A stretch of 64,000 nt of DNA from Microbacterium sp. LWO12-1.2 (GTDB lineage: Bacteria; Actinomycetota; Actinomycetes; Actinomycetales; Microbacteriaceae). Positions 17,335-26,474 of this stretch are shown piece after piece. The position numbers and the translations under genes were made by a program. Position 1 is the first letter of the stretch; each line of letters opens with the position of its first letter. The DNA lies in NCBI RefSeq assembly GCF_040675875.1, contig NZ_JBEGII010000001.1, positions 868,001-932,000 on the forward strand, in the 5' to 3' direction. Under the pieces are notes generated by a model that worked only from the letters and a program-made list of their open reading frames with translations, had not been told where the DNA came from and ran no database searches.

Positions 17335-18635
17335 CAGAGTACCGACGACTTCGTGTGGCGCTTCTCGGCGCCGGGGCTGTCGGCTCCCAGGTCGCAGCAC
17401 TCCTGCTGCGCCACGGAGACGAGCTCGCCGATCGCGCCGGAGCCTCCCTGGAACTGGCGGGCATCGCCGTGCGCAACCTCGACGCTCCCCGCGACGTCGA
17501 CCTCCCGCGGGAGCTGTTCACGACCGACGCGGAATCCCTGATCCTCGGGGCGGACATCGTGATCGAGCTGATCGGTGGCATCGAGCCCGCGCGCACCAAC
17601 ATCCTGCAGGCGATCGGGTCCGGCGCCGACGTGGTGACGGCGAACAAGGCCCTTCTCGCCACTCACGGGCCCGAACTCTTCGAAGCCGCCGACCGCGTCG
17701 GGGCTTCCGTCTACTACGAGGCTGCCGCGGCCGGAGCCATCCCGATCATCCGTCCGCTGCGCGATTCGCTCGCCGGCGACCGCGTGGTGCGGATCATGGG
17801 CATCGTCAACGGCACCACGAACTACATCCTCGACCGGATGGACACCGAGGGCGCCGACTTCGCGGACGTGCTCGCCGACGCGCAGCGTCTGGGCTACGCC
17901 GAGGCGGACCCCACAGCAGACGTCGAGGGCTACGACGCGGCGCAGAAGGCCGCGATCCTGGCGAGCCTGGCGTTCCACACCGCCGTGCCTCTGGATGCCG
18001 TGCATCGCGAGGGCATCTCCTCGATCACGGCGTCGATGATCGAGGAGGCTCGGTCTGCGGGCTTCGTGATCAAGCTGCTCGCGGTCTGCGAACGCATCGA
18101 GGCCAACGGCGACGAGTCGATCTCGGTGCGCGTCTACCCGGCACTCGTGCCCCAGTCGCACCCGCTCGCATCCGTGCACGGCGCGAACAACGCCGTCTTC
18201 GTGGAGGCAGAGGCCGCCGGGTCGCTGATGTTCTACGGCGCGGGCGCCGGGGGAGTGCAGACCGCATCCGCCGTGCTCGGTGACGTCGTGTCCGCAGCCC
18301 GCCGCCACATCGCCGGCGGCGTCGGGGTGGGGGAGTCGACCAGAGCCAACATGCCCATCGTCCCGATCGGGCACGTCACCACGCGGTACCAGATCACGCT
18401 CGAGGTCGCGGATGCGCCCGGCGTGCTGGCCACGGTCGCTGGCATCCTCAGCGACGGCGGAGTCTCCGTCGCCACTGTCGTGCAGACGGTCGAAGGTGAG
18501 GCCGAGCCGACTGCGCGTCTGATCATCGGCACGCACCGCGCCGCCGAGAGTGCGCTCAGCGCGACCGTCGACGCCCTGGCCGGCAGCTCCGTGGTCGAGC
18601 GCGTGGTCTCCGTGCTGCGCGTGGAAGGCGAGTGA
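17331..18635 (+). CDS. hom: Homoserine dehydrogenase
   Basis: 434 residues. It reduces aspartate semialdehyde to homoserine, the branch point to threonine and methionine. The Rossmann motif LLGAGAVGSQV starts the protein. VTANKALLA and the NGTTNYIL/EADPTADVEG region form the catalytic domain, and the last ~80 residues are an ACT domain (YQITLEVADAPGVLA) that usually confers feedback inhibition by threonine. It overlaps lysA by 4 nt (ATGA) at the start and thrB by 4 nt at the end, so the three are translationally coupled. AGGAGC before the ATG is the ribosome-binding site. Confidence 0.97.
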   Translation: MTEYRRLRVALLGAGAVGSQVAALLLRHGDELADRAGASLELAGIAVRNLDAPRDVDLPRELFTTDAESLILGADIVIELIGGIEPARTNILQAIGSGADVVTANKALLATHGPELFEAADRVGASVYYEAAAAGAIPIIRPLRDSLAGDRVVRIMGIVNGTTNYILDRMDTEGADFADVLADAQRLGYAEADPTADVEGYDAAQKAAILASLAFHTAVPLDAVHREGISSITASMIEEARSAGFVIKLLAVCERIEANGDESISVRVYPALVPQSHPLASVHGANNAVFVEAEAAGSLMFYGAGAGGVQTASAVLGDVVSAARRHIAGGVGVGESTRANMPIVPIGHVTTRYQITLEVADAPGVLATVAGILSDGGVSVATVVQTVEGEAEPTARLIIGTHRAAESALSATVDALAGSSVVERVVSVLRVEGE

Positions 18636-19576
18636 CGATGGCGCAGGGCCGCACCGTCGAGGTGCGCGTCCCCGCCACCAGCGCGAACCTCGGACCCGGA
18701 TTCGACACTTTGGGTCTGGCTCTCAGCGTCTACGACACGCTGCAGATCACGGAACTCCCGGCCGGTACCCTCGAGATCGAGGTCTCCGGGTCCGGCGCCG
18801 ATGAGATCCCCCGCGACGAGACCAACCTCATCGTCCGCACGATCGCTCACGTGTACGCCGACGCCGGACGCTCCCTGCCGGGACTGCGGATCGTCGCCGA
18901 GAACGGCGTCCCGCACGGCCGCGGTCTCGGCTCTTCGGGCGCTGCGGTGGCCGCCGGCGTGCTGGCAGCCAAGGGGCTGCTGGAAGGCGACGTCGAGATC
19001 GGCGACGGCGACCTGCTGCGACTCGCAACCGAGATCGAAGGGCACCCCGACAATGTCGCGCCTGCGCTGTTCGGCGGCCTGACGATCGCCTGGATGGGCG
19101 AGCGCGGCCCGCAGCACAAGAAGCTCCTGGTGCACCGCGGAGTGTCGCCGCTCGTGCTCGTGCCGGCATACACGATGTCGACCTCTCAGGCCCGCTCTCT
19201 GCAGCCGCCTCACGTGTCCACGGCGGATGCCGTGTTCAACGTCTCGCGGTCGGCGCTGCTCATCGCCGCGCTGATGCAGAGCCCGGAACTGCTCTTGGAT
19301 GCGACCGCCGACCGACTCCACCAGGACTACCGCGCCGAGGCCATGCCTGAGACGCAGCGCCTGGTGCAGGCTCTGCGCGGCGCAGGGTTCGCGGCGGTCG
19401 TCTCGGGAGCGGGACCCAGCGTGCTGGTGCTCGCCGACGGCCCCGGCAGCCGTCAGGATGCCGTCGAATTGGCGAACGACGTGACCGACACCCCGTGGGA
19501 GGCGCTGCTGCTCGCCGTCGACGTACGTGGTGGTACAGTGGGGGATCGAGCGGAGGGCTTCCACGAAGCTTCGTGA
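18632..19576 (+). CDS. thrB: Homoserine kinase
   Basis: 314 residues. A GHMP-family kinase making O-phosphohomoserine for threonine synthesis. VRVPATSANLGPGFDT starts the family signature, GRGLGSSGAA is the ATP loop, and the C-terminal GAGPSVLVL is the third GHMP motif. I used the GTG at 18632, which overlaps hom; an ATG two codons later is a possible alternative. thrC is not in the window. The end of the gene carries the presumed rho promoter, and its stop codon falls in a 14-bp palindrome. Confidence 0.95.
   Translation: MTMAQGRTVEVRVPATSANLGPGFDTLGLALSVYDTLQITELPAGTLEIEVSGSGADEIPRDETNLIVRTIAHVYADAGRSLPGLRIVAENGVPHGRGLGSSGAAVAAGVLAAKGLLEGDVEIGDGDLLRLATEIEGHPDNVAPALFGGLTIAWMGERGPQHKKLLVHRGVSPLVLVPAYTMSTSQARSLQPPHVSTADAVFNVSRSALLIAALMQSPELLLDATADRLHQDYRAEAMPETQRLVQALRGAGFAAVVSGAGPSVLVLADGPGSRQDAVELANDVTDTPWEALLLAVDVRGGTVGDRAEGFHEAS
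19534..19539 (+). promoter_or_regulatory. Candidate -10 element of rho, inside thrB
   Basis: TACAGT in the context GTGGTACAGTGGG. It would give rho its own transcript with a leader of about 185 nt. Confidence 0.4.
19562..19575. promoter_or_regulatory. Palindrome in the rho leader
   Basis: CACGAAGCTTCGTG is a perfect 14-bp palindrome overlapping the thrB stop codon. Two smaller inverted repeats follow in the leader (TTGCA-N4-TGCAA and GGCAC-AC-GTGCC). Its role, as operator, attenuator or chance, is unknown. Confidence 0.3.
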
Positions 19577-19730
19577 ATCTGGCCCCATTGCAACTCTGCA
19601 AGACCCGCACGCGAACCCCTTGGCACACGTGCCCAGGCCGGCTGGCGCCGAGCGTCAGCCCGTGCGATCGCGCGCAGCACCCGTTGTGCGCGTACAACGC
19701 TCTTTTCCCATGACACACGAGGGAGTACTC

Positions 19731-21665
19731 GTGGAGAATTTCTCCGAGACCCAGAACGACCAGTCCGCTCCGGTCGCCGAAGCGCCGGCTGCTGCCGCGA
19801 ACACCGATGCGGCCACGGAGGCCGCCCCGGCTCGCAAGCGTGCGCCTCGCCGCGCCACCAGCGCGACTGCCGCTGCGAAGGCCGAGAAGGCCGCCGCTGC
19901 GCAGGCGGAGGCTGCACCTGCCGCCGACGCACCCGCAGCCGCACCTGCGGCCGACGGCCCCGCTGCCGAGGCGGCTCCGAAGGCGAAGGCGCCGCGCCGC
20001 AGCCGCGCCAAGAAGGCTGACGCAGAGGCGCCTGCCGCTCCCGCCGAGGCCCCTGCCGCCCCGGCCGAGGCTCCGGCCGCCGAGAAGCCGGCAGCCGAGA
20101 AGCCGGCAGCCGAGAAGCCGGCAGAGAGCAACCAGGCCGAGGCTCCGGCCGAAGCCGCCCCCAAGACCAGTGGCCGTGGTCGCCGCGGTGCGCAGAAGCC
20201 CGCAGCCGACGCACCCGCAGCCGAGCAGCCCGCCGAATCGGCCCCTGCTGACGCGCAGCCCTCCTCCGAGGGGTCGTCCGACTCCGCCGATGGCGACGAG
20301 CAGGGCGGCCGCAGCCGCAACCGCAACCGCAGCCGCAACCGAGGCCGCGGCCAGAACGGTGCGGCACAGGACCAGCAGCAGCAGGCCCAGCCGGCCGCCG
20401 ACGACGACCAGTCCGGAAACGGTCGCAACCGCCAGCGCAACAAGCGCCGCAGCGGTGCCCCGACGGACGAGTTCGACACCGAGATCGGTGAGGACGACGT
20501 CCTGATCCCGATCGCCGGCATCCTCGACGTGCTCGACAACTACGCCTTCGTGCGCACCACCGGCTACCTCGCCGGCCCCAGCGACGTCTACGTGTCGCTC
20601 GGTCAGGTCAAGAAGTACAACCTGCGCAAGGGCGACGCGATCGTCGGATCGATCAAGCAGCCGCGCGAGGGCGACCAGCCCGGACGTCAGAAGTACAACG
20701 CCCTCGTCAAGGTCGACTCGATCAACGGCCTGTCGATCGACGACGCCGCCACCCGCGTCGAGTTCGGCAAGCTCACCCCGCTCTACCCGCAGGAGCGCCT
20801 GCGTCTGGAGACGGCGCCCGAGAAGCTCACGCAGCGCATCATCGACCTGGTCGCCCCCATCGGAAAGGGTCAGCGCGGTCTCATCGTCGCGCCGCCCAAG
20901 GCCGGCAAGACGATCGTGCTGCAGCAGATCGCCAACGCGATCGCGCAGAACAACCCCGAGGTCCACCTCATGGTCGTGCTGGTCGACGAGCGCCCCGAAG
21001 AGGTCACCGACATGGAGCGCACCGTGAAGGGCGAGGTCATCGCCTCGACCTTCGACCGCCCCGCAGAGGACCACACCACGGTCGCCGAGCTCGCGATCGA
21101 GCGCGCCAAGCGCCTGGTCGAGCTGGGTCGCGACGTCGTCGTGCTGCTCGACTCGATCACGCGCCTCGGCCGTGCCTACAACCTCGCCGCCCCGGCGTCG
21201 GGTCGTGTGCTGACCGGTGGCGTCGACGCATCCGCGCTGTACCCGCCCAAGCGCTTCTTCGGCGCCGCGCGCAACATCGAGAACGGTGGATCTCTCACGA
21301 TCCTCGCGACCGCGCTCGTCGAGACCGGTTCCAAGATGGACGAGGTCATCTTCGAGGAGTTCAAGGGCACCGGCAACAGCGAGCTGCGCCTGTCGCGCTC
21401 GCTCGCCGACAAGCGCATCTTCCCCGCGGTCGACGTCAACGCGTCGAGCACCCGCCGTGAAGAGATGCTGCTCTCGGCCGACGAGGTCAAGATCACGTGG
21501 AAGCTGCGTCGCGCCCTCGCCGGCCTCGACCAGCAGCAGGCCCTCGAGGTCGTGCTCGGCAAGCTCAAGGAGACCAACTCCAACGTCGAGTTCCTGGTGC
21601 AGATGCAGAAGTCGATCCCCACGCTGCCCTCCGGCGGTCACGGGCACGACAACAACATCCGCTGA
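19731..21665 (+). CDS. rho: Transcription termination factor Rho with long low-complexity insertion
   Basis: 644 residues; the hexameric RNA helicase that ends transcription at Rho-dependent sites. The C-terminal ~400 residues carry the RNA-binding cold-shock-like domain ([12 protein letters not shown]...[14 protein letters not shown]), Walker A APPKAGKT (Lys about 393), [13 protein letters not shown] (Walker B), the Q/R loops and [16 protein letters not shown]. Before that lie ~220 residues rich in Ala, Pro, Lys and Glu, with a tandem AEKPA repeat, then an Arg/Asn-rich [12 protein letters not shown] tract. Such N-terminal insertions are known in actinobacterial Rho and add RNA contacts. The start is GTG at 19731, with GAGGGAG 5 nt upstream; an ATG at 19710 in frame is less well placed. 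Confidence 0.95.
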   Translation: MENFSETQNDQSAPVAEAPAAAANTDAATEAAPARKRAPRRATSATAAAKAEKAAAAQAEAAPAADAPAAAPAADGPAAEAAPKAKAPRRSRAKKADAEAPAAPAEAPAAPAEAPAAEKPAAEKPAAEKPAESNQAEAPAEAAPKTSGRGRRGAQKPAADAPAAEQPAESAPADAQPSSEGSSDSADGDEQGGRSRNRNRSRNRGRGQNGAAQDQQQQAQPAADDDQSGNGRNRQRNKRRSGAPTDEFDTEIGEDDVLIPIAGILDVLDNYAFVRTTGYLAGPSDVYVSLGQVKKYNLRKGDAIVGSIKQPREGDQPGRQKYNALVKVDSINGLSIDDAATRVEFGKLTPLYPQERLRLETAPEKLTQRIIDLVAPIGKGQRGLIVAPPKAGKTIVLQQIANAIAQNNPEVHLMVVLVDERPEEVTDMERTVKGEVIASTFDRPAEDHTTVAELAIERAKRLVELGRDVVVLLDSITRLGRAYNLAAPASGRVLTGGVDASALYPPKRFFGAARNIENGGSLTILATALVETGSKMDEVIFEEFKGTGNSELRLSRSLADKRIFPAVDVNASSTRREEMLLSADEVKITWKLRRALAGLDQQQALEVVLGKLKETNSNVEFLVQMQKSIPTLPSGGHGHDNNIR

Positions 21666-21676
21666 GCGGAACCGCT

Positions 21677-22756
21677 GTGTTCGAGTCCGTTCAGGCGTTG
21701 ATCGACGAGCATCGCCGGGTGCAGGAGGAACTCTCCGACCCGGCGGTGCACGCCGACGCCGCGCGGGCGAAGCGCGTCAACCGCCGCTACGCCGAGCTGT
21801 CGAGGATCGTGGCGGCGTACGAGGCATGGGTCGCGGCAACCGACGACCTGGACGCCGCGCGCGAGTTCGCCCGTGAGGACGAGACGTTCGCCGCCGAGGT
21901 GCCGGTGCTCGAAGAAGGGCTGCAGCAGGCGCAGGAGAAGCTCCGGCGACTGCTGATCCCTCGCGACCCCGACGATGCGCGTGACGTGATCATGGAGATC
22001 AAGGCGGGGGAGGGCGGTGCGGAATCGGCGCTGTTCGCCGCCGACCTGCTGCGTATGTACATCCAGTACGCCGCGTCGAAGGGCTGGAAGACCGAGCTGC
22101 TCGAGCGCAACGAGTCCGACCTCGGTGGCTACAAGGACGTGCAGGTCGCGATCAAGGGGTCCTCATCGGATCCGGCGCAGGGCGTCTGGGCGCATCTGAA
22201 GTACGAAGGCGGCGTGCATCGCGTGCAGCGCGTGCCGGCGACCGAGTCTCAGGGGCGCATCCACACGTCGACCACCGGTGTGCTGGTGTTCCCCGAGGTC
22301 GACGAGCCCGACGAGATCGCGATCAACCAGAACGACCTCAAGATCGACGTGTTCCGCTCGTCCGGTCCTGGGGGACAGTCGGTCAACACGACGGACTCCG
22401 CCGTGCGCATCACCCACCTGCCCAGCGGGATCGTGGTGTCGATGCAGAACGAGAAGTCGCAGCTGCAGAACCGTGATGCCGCGATGCGAGTGCTGCGTGC
22501 GCGTCTGCTCGCCAAGCAGCAGGAGGAACTCGACGCCGCGGCATCCGATGCTCGCAAGTCGCAGATCCGCGGCATGGACCGTTCTGAGCGGATCCGCACG
22601 TACAACTTCCCGGAGAACCGCATCGCGGATCACCGCACGGGGTTCAAGGCGTACAACCTCGACCAGGTGATGGACGGCGCATTGGAGCCGCTCATCAGCT
22701 CGGCGATCTCCGCAGACGAGGAAGCGCGTCTGGCCGCCGTCGGCTCCGAATCCTGA
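21677..22756 (+). CDS. prfA: Peptide chain release factor 1
   Basis: 359 residues. It recognises UAA and UAG and releases finished peptides. The codon-recognition PxT motif appears as VPATESQGR, which separates it from RF2 (SPF). The GGQ catalytic loop is [10 protein letters not shown]. The start is GTG at 21677, 11 nt after the rho stop, so rho-prfA is one unit. In many actinobacteria prmC, which methylates this GGQ, is next; here it is 2 kb further on, beyond a small membrane protein and cysE-cysK. Confidence 0.97.
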   Translation: MFESVQALIDEHRRVQEELSDPAVHADAARAKRVNRRYAELSRIVAAYEAWVAATDDLDAAREFAREDETFAAEVPVLEEGLQQAQEKLRRLLIPRDPDDARDVIMEIKAGEGGAESALFAADLLRMYIQYAASKGWKTELLERNESDLGGYKDVQVAIKGSSSDPAQGVWAHLKYEGGVHRVQRVPATESQGRIHTSTTGVLVFPEVDEPDEIAINQNDLKIDVFRSSGPGGQSVNTTDSAVRITHLPSGIVVSMQNEKSQLQNRDAAMRVLRARLLAKQQEELDAAASDARKSQIRGMDRSERIRTYNFPENRIADHRTGFKAYNLDQVMDGALEPLISSAISADEEARLAAVGSES

Positions 22757-22776
22757 GCTTCGATCCCGCGGGGCGA

Positions 22777-22782
22777 TAGGCT
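22777..22782 (+). promoter_or_regulatory. -10 element of the small membrane protein gene (leaderless)
   Basis: TAGGCT, then CAGCGC and the GTG at 22789. Confidence 0.55.
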
Positions 22783-22788
22783 CAGCGC

Positions 22789-23193
22789 GTGATCACACTC
22801 CTCTTCCGCGCAGGCATCTACCTCCTGTCAGCCGCCATCGGGCTCATCGTCGCGGACCTCGTCCTCGACGGGTTCCAGATCGAATGGTCGAAGTGGTGGG
22901 GCTTCGTGCTCTGCATCCTGATCTTCGCGGTGCTGCAGAGCATCCTCTCGCCCTGGATCAGCAAGCTCGCCGATCGCTATGCACCGGTACTGCTCGGCGG
23001 GATCGGGATCTTCTCGACGCTCATCGCGCTGGTGATCGTGGTGCTGCTGCCCGTGGGGGGCCTGCGCATCACCGACGCGGCCGGCTGGATCCTCGGCTCC
23101 GTGATCGTCTGGCTCGTGACGGCGCTGGGCAGCGTGCTGATCCCCATGATCTTCGTCAAGCGCAAGGTGAAGGAAGTGCGCGGCCGTCGCTGA
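22789..23193 (+). CDS. Small four-helix membrane protein, phage-holin-4-like
   Basis: 134 residues, four predicted transmembrane helices and a basic C-terminal tail (KRKVKEVRGRR). Length and helix pattern resemble the Phage_holin_4_2 group, whose chromosomal members are not phage genes and have no agreed function. Its own leaderless promoter separates it from prfA. It converges on cysE, with only 15 nt between the stops. Confidence 0.65.
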   Translation: MITLLFRAGIYLLSAAIGLIVADLVLDGFQIEWSKWWGFVLCILIFAVLQSILSPWISKLADRYAPVLLGGIGIFSTLIALVIVVLLPVGGLRITDAAGWILGSVIVWLVTALGSVLIPMIFVKRKVKEVRGRR

Positions 23194-23208
23194 GACGACG
23201 CCGCGGAG

Positions 23209-23772
23209 TCAGATCGAGTAGTCGGGTGCGGTGAGCAGCGCGCGCGTGTCCTCGCCGACGAGGCGGTGACGGGGTTTCGCAGGGATCCCGATCAGGATGC
23301 TGTCGTCCGGAGCGTCTCGCGTGACCACCGCATTCGCACCGACGACGGAACCGGCGCCAATCGTGATCGGGCCGAGGATCTTCGCACCAGCGCCGACCGC
23401 GACTCCGTCGCCCAACGTCGGGTGCCGCTTACCCGATTCGCGAGTGCGGCCGCCGAGCGTCACGCCGTGGTACAGCATCACGTCGTCACCGATCTCCGCG
23501 GTCTCACCGATCACGACTCCCATGCCGTGATCGATGAAGAACCGCCGCCCGATCTGCGCTCCCGGGTGGATCTCGACGCCGGTGAGCCACCGCGCGATCT
23601 GCGATCCTGCTCTGGCGGGCAGACGGAATCCCCGCCGCCACAGCGCGTGCGACACCCGGTGCGCCCAGATCGCGTGCAGCCCAGGGTAGAGCAGTGCGAC
23701 CTCGACGCCGCTGCGCGCCGCCGGGTCGCGGAGCCGCGCAGCCGCGATGTCCTCGCGCATTCGACCGATCAT
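23209..23772 (-). CDS. cysE: Serine O-acetyltransferase
   Basis: 187 residues. It acetylates L-serine with acetyl-CoA, the first step to cysteine. The left-handed beta-helix hexapeptides are obvious ([40 protein letters not shown]), along with the DHGMGVVIG active-site region and HGVTLGG. It is a short form lacking much of the enterobacterial N-terminal helical domain, as usual in actinobacteria. It follows cysK by 15 nt in the same direction, so both cysteine steps are co-expressed. Confidence 0.95.
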   Translation of the reverse strand: MIGRMREDIAAARLRDPAARSGVEVALLYPGLHAIWAHRVSHALWRRGFRLPARAGSQIARWLTGVEIHPGAQIGRRFFIDHGMGVVIGETAEIGDDVMLYHGVTLGGRTRESGKRHPTLGDGVAVGAGAKILGPITIGAGSVVGANAVVTRDAPDDSILIGIPAKPRHRLVGEDTRALLTAPDYSI

Positions 23773-23787
23773 GCTGGTGCGTCCCCG

Positions 23788-24726
23788 TCAGTCTTCGCGA
23801 AGGTCCTCGAAGAGCGCGGTCGAGAGATAGCGTTCGCCGGTGTCGGGCAGGATGACGACGATCGTCTTGCCGGCATTCTCGGGCCGCGCTGCGACCTTGA
23901 GAGCCGCGGATACTGCGGCGCCGCAGGACATCCCGACGAGCAGACCCTCCTCGGCCATCAGCCGGCGTGCCACCTGGATCGACTCCTCGAACTCGGCGGT
24001 GATGACCTCGTCGATCACGTCGCGGTCGAGGATCGCCGGTACGAAGTTCGGGCCGATGCCCTGGATCTTGTGAGGGCCGGGGTGGCCCTCGCTGAGAACG
24101 GGGGAGTCCTTGGGCTCCACGGCGATGACCTGCACGTCGGGCTTCGCCGCCTTCAGCGCCTGGCCGGTGCCGGTCACGGTGCCACCGGTGCCGACGCCGG
24201 CGATGAAGATGTCGACGTTGCCGTCGGTGTCCCTCAGGATCTCCGGTGCGGTGGTCTCGCGGTGGATCTGCGGGTTCGCGGCGTTCTCGAACTGCCGGAT
24301 CCAGATGGCACCGGGGGTGTCGGCCACGATCTGCTTCGTGACCTCGATCGCACCGCTCATGCCCTTGGTGGGGTCGGTCAGGACGATCTCGGCGCCGAAT
24401 GCCTTCAACAGCACCCGCCGCTCCTTCGACATGGACGCCGGCATCGTCAGGATGACCTTGTAGCCGCGCGCCGCTCCCACCATGGCCAGAGCGATGCCGG
24501 TGTTGCCGCTGGTGGACTCCACGATCGTGCCGCCGGGCTTGAGCTCTCCGGAGGCCTCAGCCGCGTTGATCATCGCGATGCCGATGCGGTCCTTCACGCT
24601 CGAGGCGGGGTTGTAGTACTCCAGCTTGGCGAGCACAGTCGCCCCCAGGCCTTCCGTGACGCTGTTCAGCCGGACGAGCGGGGTGTTGCCGAATGCGGTC
24701 GTGATGTCGGAATGGATGCCGGGCAT
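23788..24726 (-). CDS. cysK: Cysteine synthase A (O-acetylserine sulfhydrylase)
   Basis: 312 residues. PLP enzyme making cysteine from O-acetylserine and sulphide. Motifs: [11 protein letters not shown] (PLP Lys), [12 protein letters not shown] (substrate loop), [12 protein letters not shown] (phosphate loop) and GIGPNFVP. The ATG at 24726 has a GGAAGG ribosome-binding site 7 nt upstream, which excludes the longer frame. The gene heads cysK-cysE and is divergent from prmC. Confidence 0.96.
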   Translation of the reverse strand: MPGIHSDITTAFGNTPLVRLNSVTEGLGATVLAKLEYYNPASSVKDRIGIAMINAAEASGELKPGGTIVESTSGNTGIALAMVGAARGYKVILTMPASMSKERRVLLKAFGAEIVLTDPTKGMSGAIEVTKQIVADTPGAIWIRQFENAANPQIHRETTAPEILRDTDGNVDIFIAGVGTGGTVTGTGQALKAAKPDVQVIAVEPKDSPVLSEGHPGPHKIQGIGPNFVPAILDRDVIDEVITAEFEESIQVARRLMAEEGLLVGMSCGAAVSAALKVAARPENAGKTIVVILPDTGERYLSTALFEDLRED

Positions 24727-24761
24727 GGGAGAGCCTTCCTGATGCGGGTCAGTGCGGCACC

Positions 24762-24767
24762 AGCCTA
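24762..24767 (-). promoter_or_regulatory. -10 element of cysK-cysE
   Basis: TAGGCT on the minus strand, giving a leader of about 30 nt that contains the GGAAGG ribosome-binding site. Confidence 0.45.
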
Positions 24768-24813
24768 TGCGAGGTCGACTCAGTGGTCGGCATTGTGACA
24801 CCCTCCGGCGCTC

Positions 24814-24819
24814 TACGCT
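24814..24819 (+). promoter_or_regulatory. -10 element of prmC (near-leaderless)
   Basis: TACGCT, then 7 nt and the ATG at 24827. Confidence 0.5.
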
Positions 24820-24826
24820 GGAAGCC

Positions 24827-25687
24827 ATGTCCGTGAACACTCTCGCCGCCCTCGTGCGCGGCGCGGCGCAGCGTCTCGCCGACGCCGGCGTCCCCGATCC
24901 GCTGGTCGACGCCGAACTCCTCGCCGGTCATGTGCTCGGTCTGCGTCGTGGAGAGGTGCAGGCCGCCCTGATCCGCGGTGACGCGGTGGACGTGTCGGAC
25001 GTGGAGCGCATCGATGCCCTCGTCGTGCGTCGCGCCGGCCGTGAGCCGCTGCAGCACATCACCGGCACCGCGCCGTTCCGCCATCTCGAACTGCAGGTCG
25101 GCCCTGGGGTCTTCGTCCCGCGCCCTGAGACCGAGACAGTCGTGCAGTTCGCAATCGATGCGCTGCTGAACGCGCCGGAGGCTGCTCCCATCGGTATCGA
25201 CCTCGGAACCGGGAGCGGTGCGATCGCGCTGGCGATGGCGACCGAGGTGCGCCACGCGCGGATCTTCGCCGCCGAGCTCTCTCCCGAGGCACACGCCTGG
25301 GCGAGCCGCAACACGAGTGGGGTCGAGAACCTCACTTTGGTCCTCGCGGATCTGGCGGACGCATTCCGCGAGCTCGACGGCACCGCGTCCGTGGTGATCT
25401 CCAACCCTCCATATGTTCCCGATGACGCCATCCCGCGTGACCCCGAGGTCCGTCTGTTCGATCCGGCGATGGCGCTGTACGGGGGAGCCGACGGGCTCGA
25501 CCTGGTGCGGGTGCTGAGCACAAGGGCGGCGGAACTGCTCCGACCTGGTGGCCTGCTCGTGATCGAGCATGGGGAACTGCAGGGCCAATCGATCCGAGAG
25601 ATCCTCAGCGCCGACGGGTGGCGTGCCGCAGCGACCCATCGTGATCTGACCCTCCGTGATCGTGCCACCACGGCAGTGCGCCCCTGA
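24827..25687 (+). CDS. prmC: Release factor glutamine methyltransferase
   Basis: 286 residues. It N5-methylates the Gln of the GGQ motif in RF1 and RF2. The N-terminal helical domain precedes FVPRPETE, the SAM-binding [13 protein letters not shown], and the NPPY catalytic motif (SNPPYVP). The ATG at 24827 follows a TACGCT hexamer by 7 nt, which supports this start over the longer open frame. It begins the run prmC-tsaC-wecA-atp. Confidence 0.95.
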   Translation: MSVNTLAALVRGAAQRLADAGVPDPLVDAELLAGHVLGLRRGEVQAALIRGDAVDVSDVERIDALVVRRAGREPLQHITGTAPFRHLELQVGPGVFVPRPETETVVQFAIDALLNAPEAAPIGIDLGTGSGAIALAMATEVRHARIFAAELSPEAHAWASRNTSGVENLTLVLADLADAFRELDGTASVVISNPPYVPDDAIPRDPEVRLFDPAMALYGGADGLDLVRVLSTRAAELLRPGGLLVIEHGELQGQSIREILSADGWRAAATHRDLTLRDRATTAVRP

Positions 25688-25724
25688 TCAGGCGCCTCCG
25701 AGCATCAGCCCCGTCGTCCCCGGA

Positions 25725-25730
25725 TAGAAT
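25725..25730 (+). promoter_or_regulatory. -10 element of tsaC
   Basis: TAGAAT, 9 nt before the ATG at 25740. Confidence 0.45.
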
Positions 25731-25739
25731 CGAACCGTC

Positions 25740-26474
25740 ATGTCCTCCATCTTCGACTGCCACGACGAGGCGCAGCTGCTCGCCGGAATGCGGCACGCAC
25801 GCCAGGCCATCGGCCGCGGCGAGCTCATCGTCATGCCCACCGACACCGTCTACGGCGTCGCCGCCGACGCGTTCTCGCCTGCCGCGGTGCAGCGTCTGCT
25901 CGACGCGAAGGGGAGGGGGCGCAATCAGCCGCCGCCCGTGCTGATCGGTTCGGTCGACACGCTCGCGGCTCTTGCAGAGTCCGTCCCCGAGCCTGTGCAG
26001 CGCCTCGTCGACGCGTTCTGGCCCGGTGGGCTGACCATCGTGCTTCCCGCGCAGCCCTCGCTCGTGTGGGACCTGGGGGAGACCATGGGGACCGTGGCGG
26101 TGCGGATGCCCGAAGGGCGCGTGGCGCTCGAACTGCTCGCCGAGACCGGGCCGCTCGCCGTCTCGAGCGCGAACCTCACCGGCCGTGAAGCCGCGATATC
26201 GGCACTCGACGCCGAGAAGATGCTGGGCGACAGCGTCGCGGTGTATCTGGCGGACGGGCTCAGCAAGGACGGCATCGCTTCGACGATCGTGGATGCGACA
26301 TCGCTGGTGCGACGCGGCTCGGACGGCGACGGCGCCGTCGTGCGCATCCTGCGCGACGGTGCGGTCACCCGCGAGCAGCTGCGCGAGGTGCTCGGCGACC
26401 TGCTCGAACCGGAGGAGCAGCCGGAGCAGCCGGCGGACGCCGTGCAGGAGGAGCACCAGGACGGGGATTCGTGA
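25740..26474 (+). CDS. tsaC: Threonylcarbamoyl-AMP synthase (Sua5/YciO/YrdC family)
   Basis: 244 residues. It makes threonylcarbamoyl-AMP for the t6A modification of ANN-decoding tRNAs. Motifs: MPTDTVYGVAADA, KGRGRNQPPPVLI (KR..P substrate loop), FWPGGLTIVL and LAVSSANLTG. A Glu/Pro/Gln-rich acidic tail of ~30 residues (EPEEQPEQPADAVQEEHQ) extends beyond the YrdC domain and is not needed by the fold. It overlaps wecA by 4 nt. Confidence 0.93.
   Translation: MSSIFDCHDEAQLLAGMRHARQAIGRGELIVMPTDTVYGVAADAFSPAAVQRLLDAKGRGRNQPPPVLIGSVDTLAALAESVPEPVQRLVDAFWPGGLTIVLPAQPSLVWDLGETMGTVAVRMPEGRVALELLAETGPLAVSSANLTGREAAISALDAEKMLGDSVAVYLADGLSKDGIASTIVDATSLVRRGSDGDGAVVRILRDGAVTREQLREVLGDLLEPEEQPEQPADAVQEEHQDGDS

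Noticed and set aside
20080..20125. Triplicate 15-bp repeat, considered as CRISPR or a satellite
   Set aside because: It is in frame inside rho and encodes AEKPA repeats; no spacers.
19260..21647. 795-codon minus-strand open frame across thrB and rho
   Set aside because: Codon-bias shadow of rho; Gly/Leu/Arg low-complexity sequence with no start signal.
22789..23193. Holin-like protein as a prophage mark
   Set aside because: No other phage gene is nearby, and it sits within conserved housekeeping order with its own host-type promoter.
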